DNA from: Natrinema soli
GTDB taxonomy: Archaea; Halobacteriota; Halobacteria; Halobacteriales; Natrialbaceae
Assembly: GCF_028618695.1 (NCBI RefSeq)
Contig: NZ_JAQIVI010000186.1
Coordinates: forward strand, 1 to 7,431
Direction: 5' to 3'
DNA: 7,431 bases
The translations under genes and the position numbers were made by a program. The notes beneath the pieces are model-generated. The model did not search any database, had not been told where the DNA came from, and was given only the letters and a program-made list of their open reading frames with translations. The stretch's first letter is position 1; every line of letters begins with the position of its first letter. Positions 4,264-7,431 of this stretch are shown here, piece after piece.

Positions 4264-5613
4264 TTAGCCGAGGATACCGCTGATCGCCTCGTACGCACCG
4301 ATCGCGTTCAGTCCGAGGATCACGACCAGCGTGACGACGACGGGAACTCGAAGGGCCCAGATCCAGGCCGTTCCCCAGCCGCCGAGGTTTCGAACACCTT
4401 TGCCGAGTTCCTCGAGGCCGATGTCGGTCCCGACCCAGCCGATGTAGATCGATAACAATAGTGCGCCGAGGATGAGCAGGATGTTGTTGGCGAGTTCGTC
4501 GTAGACCGTGAGCCACGAGAGACTTCCGTCGTACGCGACGGGAACGCCGAAGAGGAATATCGCGGTTCCGATGAGAAGAGTCGCCGGGACGCGATCGACG
4601 CCTCGTTCGTCGATCAGGTAGGAAACGACGACTTCCAGGATACTGATCGCGCTCGAGAGCGCCGCGATCGTGACGGTACCGAAGAAGATTGCCCCGAGAA
4701 CGCTGCCGAGCGGAATGTTGCTAAACGCCTGCGAAAGCGCGATGAAAATGAAACCCGGACCGTCGCCGATTTCGACGATGTCGGCGACAGAGAGGTCGCC
4801 GGAGAAGAGGACCGGGAACGCGACGAGGCCGACGGTGAACGCGATTGCCGTGTCCAATCCGACGATGATGACGGCGTCTTTGGCGAGGTTACGATCCTCT
4901 CCGAGGTAGGATGCATAGGTGATCATCACACCCATCCCGAGCGAGAGCGTGAAGAACGCCTGTGCGGCTGCTGCGGGTAAGATACTAGTCCAGTTCGCGG
5001 TAATAGTATTCAGGTCGGGTGATAGGTAGTACGCGTAGGCTTCCCCGGCACTCGGGAGCGTTCCGGCATAGACTGCCAGACCGACCAGGAGGAGGATGAT
5101 CGCGGGAACCATCAGCTTCACGGAGAATTCGATACCGCGCTGGATACCGAATCCGACGACGGCGATGACGGCCGCCATGAAAATCGCGTGTGTGAGGATC
5201 GACATCATTCCTCCGGTTGTTGCCCCGAACTGCGCCGCACCGTCTGCGGCGTAATTCCCTTGTAGTCCGTAAACGGTGTACTGCAAAACCCAGCCAGCGA
5301 CGACGCTGTAGTACGAGAGGATAACGAAGCCCGCGACGATGAACACCCACCCGATTCGCTGCCACGAACTCGTGCCGATCTGTTTGAGCGCACCGACGGG
5401 ATTCCGATCCGTGTACCGGCCGACAGTGAACTCGACCAGGATCACTGGGAATCCGATGACCGCGATCAAAGCGAGGTATACGACGAGAAACGCCGCTCCG
5501 CCGAATTCACCCACTTGATACGGAAATCTCCAGACGTTACCTAATCCCACCGCACTGCCGACCGCTGCGAGGATGAACCCTGTTCGTGTGGCCCATGACT
5601 CTCGTTGTGCCAT
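4264..5613 (-). CDS. Sodium-dependent transporter, NSS (SNF) family
   Basis: A 449-residue membrane protein of the neurotransmitter:sodium symporter family, which imports amino acids or related solutes with Na+. About 11 transmembrane helices can be traced. TM1 holds the signature VGSAVGLGNVWRFPY (18-32), with N26 and R29 equivalent to LeuT N27 and R30. TM6 holds AQAFFTLSLG with F221, T222 and S224, matching the LeuT substrate and Na1 residues. TM8 holds IAALSSAIS, with S320-S321 at the Na2 site. D254 in TM7 (GLDTAIAF) fits the acidic residue that makes bacterial members chloride-independent. LeuT N21 is Ser20 here. Substrate cannot be predicted. GC content is lower than neighbouring metabolic genes (58% in 5101-5160). 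It has its own leaderless-type promoter and is divergent from the carboxylase gene. Confidence 0.95.
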   Translation of the reverse strand: MAQRESWATRTGFILAAVGSAVGLGNVWRFPYQVGEFGGAAFLVVYLALIAVIGFPVILVEFTVGRYTDRNPVGALKQIGTSSWQRIGWVFIVAGFVILSYYSVVAGWVLQYTVYGLQGNYAADGAAQFGATTGGMMSILTHAIFMAAVIAVVGFGIQRGIEFSVKLMVPAIILLLVGLAVYAGTLPSAGEAYAYYLSPDLNTITANWTSILPAAAAQAFFTLSLGMGVMITYASYLGEDRNLAKDAVIIVGLDTAIAFTVGLVAFPVLFSGDLSVADIVEIGDGPGFIFIALSQAFSNIPLGSVLGAIFFGTVTIAALSSAISILEVVVSYLIDERGVDRVPATLLIGTAIFLFGVPVAYDGSLSWLTVYDELANNILLILGALLLSIYIGWVGTDIGLEELGKGVRNLGGWGTAWIWALRVPVVVTLVVILGLNAIGAYEAISGILG

Positions 5614-5619
5614 ACCCGC

Positions 5620-5629
5620 TTTTATAAAA
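5620..5629. repeat. TTTTATAAAA palindrome at the NSS transcript start
   Basis: A perfect 10-bp palindrome between the TATA box and the start codon of the transporter gene. It looks like a TATA box but is too close to the ATG (about 12 bases) to serve that gene. It may be a repressor site. Confidence 0.35.
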
Positions 5630-5636
5630 ACAACCC

Positions 5637-5650
5637 TATATAACTTTTCG
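5637..5650 (-). promoter_or_regulatory. Promoter of the NSS transporter gene
   Basis: On the minus strand CGAAAAG (5650-5644) is a textbook BRE, followed by the TATA box TTATATA (5643-5637), centred about 27 bases before the start codon. Transcription should start at or next to the ATG. Confidence 0.7.
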
Positions 5651-5680
5651 TGGTCGTTCTATCATTTGCCAGATGGAGAG

Positions 5681-5687
5681 TTATTAA
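5681..5687 (+). promoter_or_regulatory. Possible TATA element of the carboxylase operon
   Basis: TTATTAA is the best TATA-like sequence on the plus strand upstream of the carboxylase gene. It would start transcription near 5710 and give a leader of about 55 bases, including the palindrome CCAATTGG (5714-5721) and a weak Shine-Dalgarno-like GGGGTG about 8 bases before ATG 5765. Confidence 0.35.
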
Positions 5688-5764
5688 TCGTGATGGTGTT
5701 ACGGAATCCTTTTCCAATTGGTCCTCGCACAACGGCGTATGAATCGCGCAGGGGTGTTCCCGGC

Positions 5765-7315
5765 ATGACGATGGAAGACCGCATCGAGGAACTCGAGGAA
5801 CTCCGCGAGGAGGCGCGCAAAGGCGGTGGCGAGGCGCGGATCGAGAAGCAACACGACAAGGGGAAGATGACCGCCCGCGAGCGGATCGACTACTTCCTCG
5901 ACGAGGGGACGTTCACGGAGTTCGACCAGCTCCGGACCCACCAGACGAGCCAGTTCGGGATGGAAGAGAAGAAGGTGCCCGGCGACGGCGTCGTCACGGG
6001 CTACGGCGAGGTCAACGGGCGGACCACGTTCGTCTTCGCCCACGACTTCACCGTCTTCGGCGGCTCCCTCGGCGAGGTCTTCGCCGAGAAGGTCTGCAAG
6101 GTCATGGACATGGCGATGGAGGTCGGCGCGCCGGTCATCGGACTCAACGACTCCGCTGGGGCCCGCATTCAGGAGGGCGTCAAGAGCCTCGCGGGCTACA
6201 CCGAAATCTTCCGCCGGAACCAGGAAGCCAGCGGCGTCATCCCGCAGATTTCGGGGATCATGGGGCCGTGTGCCGGCGGCTCAGTCTACTCGCCGGCGAT
6301 CACCGACTTCATCTTCATGGTCAAGGACACCAGCCACATGTATATCACCGGCCCCGGAGTCACGAAGACCGTCACCGGTGAGGAGGTCTCCCATGAGGAG
6401 CTCGGCGGTGCGATGACCCACTCCAACAAGACCGGCGTCGCCCAGTTCGCCTGCGAGAGCGAGGAGCAGGCGCTCGACGACATCAAGCGGCTCCTCTCCT
6501 ATCTCCCGCAGAACAACGTCGAGGACCCGCCTCGCGTCGAGCCGTGGGACGACCCGGATCGCCGCGACGACCAGCTCAAAGACATCGTTCCGCCGAGTCC
6601 GCAAAAGCCCTACGACATGACCGACGTCATCGACAGCATCGTCGACGAGGGCTCGTTCTTCGAGGTCGCAGACAACTTCGCGAAGAACCTCGTCGTCGGC
6701 TTCGGCCGACTGGACGGGCGCTCGGTCGGCCTCGTCGCCAACCAGCCCCGCGTCAACGCCGGAACGCTGACCGTCGACGCCTCGATGAAGGGCTCGCGGT
6801 TCGTCCGCTTCTGTGACTCGTTCAACATTCCGATCGTTACCTTCGTCGACGTCCCCGGCTACATGCCCGGCACCGATCAGGAACACCGCGGAATCATCCG
6901 GCACGGTGCAAAGCTTCTTTACGCGTACGCGGAAGCGACCGTCCCGCTGTTGACCGTCATCACCCGGAAAGCCTACGGCGGTGCCTACTGCGTCATGGCC
7001 TCGAAGAACCTCGGCGCGGACGTCAACTACGCCTGGCCGACCGCCGAGATCGCGGTCATGGGTCCACAGGGCGCGGTCAACATCCTCTACCGTGAGGAAC
7101 TCGCCGAATCCGACAACCCGGACGAACTCCGCGACGAACTCATCGACGAGTACCGCGAGGAGTTCGCCAACCCCTACACCGCGACGGACAAGGGCTTCCT
7201 CGACGACGTCATCGTCCCCACCGAAACCCGACCGCGGCTGATCGACGACCTCGAGATGCTCGAGACCAAACGCGAGCAAAACCCCGACAAGAAACACGGC
7301 AACATCCCGCTGTAG
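5765..7315 (+). CDS. pccB: Acyl-CoA (propionyl-CoA) carboxylase, carboxyltransferase beta subunit
   Basis: A 516-residue biotin-dependent carboxyltransferase, full length for the PccB/AccB family. It transfers CO2 from carboxybiotin to propionyl-CoA, and perhaps acetyl-CoA, making methylmalonyl-CoA. This feeds propionate and odd-chain breakdown and, in many haloarchaea, the methylaspartate cycle. Two crotonase-fold halves are visible. The N-terminal half has MTARERID (35-42), GLNDSAGARIQEG (126-138) and the oxyanion motif CAGGSVYSPAITDF (169-182). The C-terminal half has ANQPRVNAGTL (325-335), VDVPGYMPGTDQEHRGIIRHGAK (from 361) and RKAYGGAY (401-408), then AWPTAEIAVMGPQGAV. At the position where Streptomyces PccB has the selectivity residue Asp (GGAYD) it has Cys409. 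The start is ATG 5765 (or ATG 5771); the frame opens far upstream, but that extension overlaps the transporter gene. It is followed after 4 bases by the next operon gene. Confidence 0.94.
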   Translation: MTMEDRIEELEELREEARKGGGEARIEKQHDKGKMTARERIDYFLDEGTFTEFDQLRTHQTSQFGMEEKKVPGDGVVTGYGEVNGRTTFVFAHDFTVFGGSLGEVFAEKVCKVMDMAMEVGAPVIGLNDSAGARIQEGVKSLAGYTEIFRRNQEASGVIPQISGIMGPCAGGSVYSPAITDFIFMVKDTSHMYITGPGVTKTVTGEEVSHEELGGAMTHSNKTGVAQFACESEEQALDDIKRLLSYLPQNNVEDPPRVEPWDDPDRRDDQLKDIVPPSPQKPYDMTDVIDSIVDEGSFFEVADNFAKNLVVGFGRLDGRSVGLVANQPRVNAGTLTVDASMKGSRFVRFCDSFNIPIVTFVDVPGYMPGTDQEHRGIIRHGAKLLYAYAEATVPLLTVITRKAYGGAYCVMASKNLGADVNYAWPTAEIAVMGPQGAVNILYREELAESDNPDELRDELIDEYREEFANPYTATDKGFLDDVIVPTETRPRLIDDLEMLETKREQNPDKKHGNIPL

Positions 7316-7319
7316 TCAG

Positions 7320-7431
7320 ATGACATCCCAGCAACAGACGGCGGTCGACGACGGCGGACGAGCCGACGGCGACGGGAACAGCGGGACGACGGCCGAACGC
7401 GACGGCTCGGCCGGATTCGAGGCGGCGCTCC
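7320..7431 (+). CDS. Start of next carboxylase-operon gene, likely small acc/PccX-type protein (partial)
   Basis: An ATG 4 bases after the carboxylase stop opens a frame that stays open to the window end (37 residues). The sequence is hydrophilic and of low complexity, rich in Asp, Gly, Ala and Thr, and then begins FEAAL. It does not resemble a biotin carboxylase N-terminus, which starts with a conserved RNRGEIA-like motif soon after Met. In haloarchaea the beta subunit gene is commonly followed by a small 'acc operon protein' (PccX in Haloferax mediterranei, required for the propionyl-CoA carboxylase) before the biotin carboxylase gene. Position and spacing fit that. The identification rests on context, since the conserved part lies beyond the window. 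Confidence 0.5.
   Translation, partial: MTSQQQTAVDDGGRADGDGNSGTTAERDGSAGFEAAL

Noticed and set aside
5573..5764. 64-residue upstream extension of the carboxylase frame
   Set aside because: It overlaps the 5' end and promoter of the divergent transporter and has no similarity to the family N-terminus.
6281..7297. 338-residue minus-strand frame opposite pccB
   Set aside because: Val/Asp/Arg-rich shadow of a high-GC gene with strong codon bias; no domain, and the plus-strand gene is certain.
1..7431. CRISPR arrays, insertion sequences, tRNA genes, attachment sites
   Set aside because: No regularly spaced repeats, transposase motifs, terminal inverted repeats with target duplications, or cloverleaf-like sequences were found on reading both strands.

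Overview
The window looks like chromosomal DNA from a haloarchaeon, probably a Natrialbales-type genus (inference). It has high GC, very acidic proteins rich in Asp and Glu, and domains characteristic of halobacteria (HalOD1, DUF7344). BRE/TATA promoters lie about 22-30 nt before start codons, which is the spacing of leaderless transcripts. I see no tRNA, rRNA, CRISPR array, insertion sequence or complete mobile element.

Layout. 1-106: tail of a HEAT-repeat protein. 169-555: YjbQ family protein. 556-757: no gene, a T-rich tract and a hairpin. 758-1577, minus strand: an Lrp/AsnC regulator overlapping a small HalOD1 protein. 1578-1807: a divergent control region with a 15-bp dyad. 1808-2113: a DUF7344 winged-helix protein. 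2133-2810, minus: glycerophosphodiester phosphodiesterase. 2811-2983: divergent control region with two inverted repeats. 2984-3430: single-domain response regulator. 3508-4242: an SDR resembling quinonoid dihydropteridine reductase. 4264-5613, minus: sodium-dependent NSS transporter. 5765-7315: acyl-CoA (propionyl-CoA) carboxylase carboxyltransferase subunit. 7320-7431: start of the next gene of that operon, probably the small acc/pccX-type protein.

Most of the window is ordinary housekeeping and metabolism. The stretch of about 660-2110 stands out. It is clearly AT-richer than its flanks: 60-base blocks counted by hand give 48% GC at 961-1020 and 37% at 1621-1680, against 67% at 181-240 and 72% at 2161-2220. 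It holds only small regulatory-type genes: Lrp plus HalOD1, facing DUF7344 across a shared intergenic region with a candidate Lrp operator. I read it as a small accessory regulatory module inserted between conserved genes. The other point worth following is the SDR, whose motifs match the dihydropteridine reductase branch, including Ala in place of the usual catalytic Ser.
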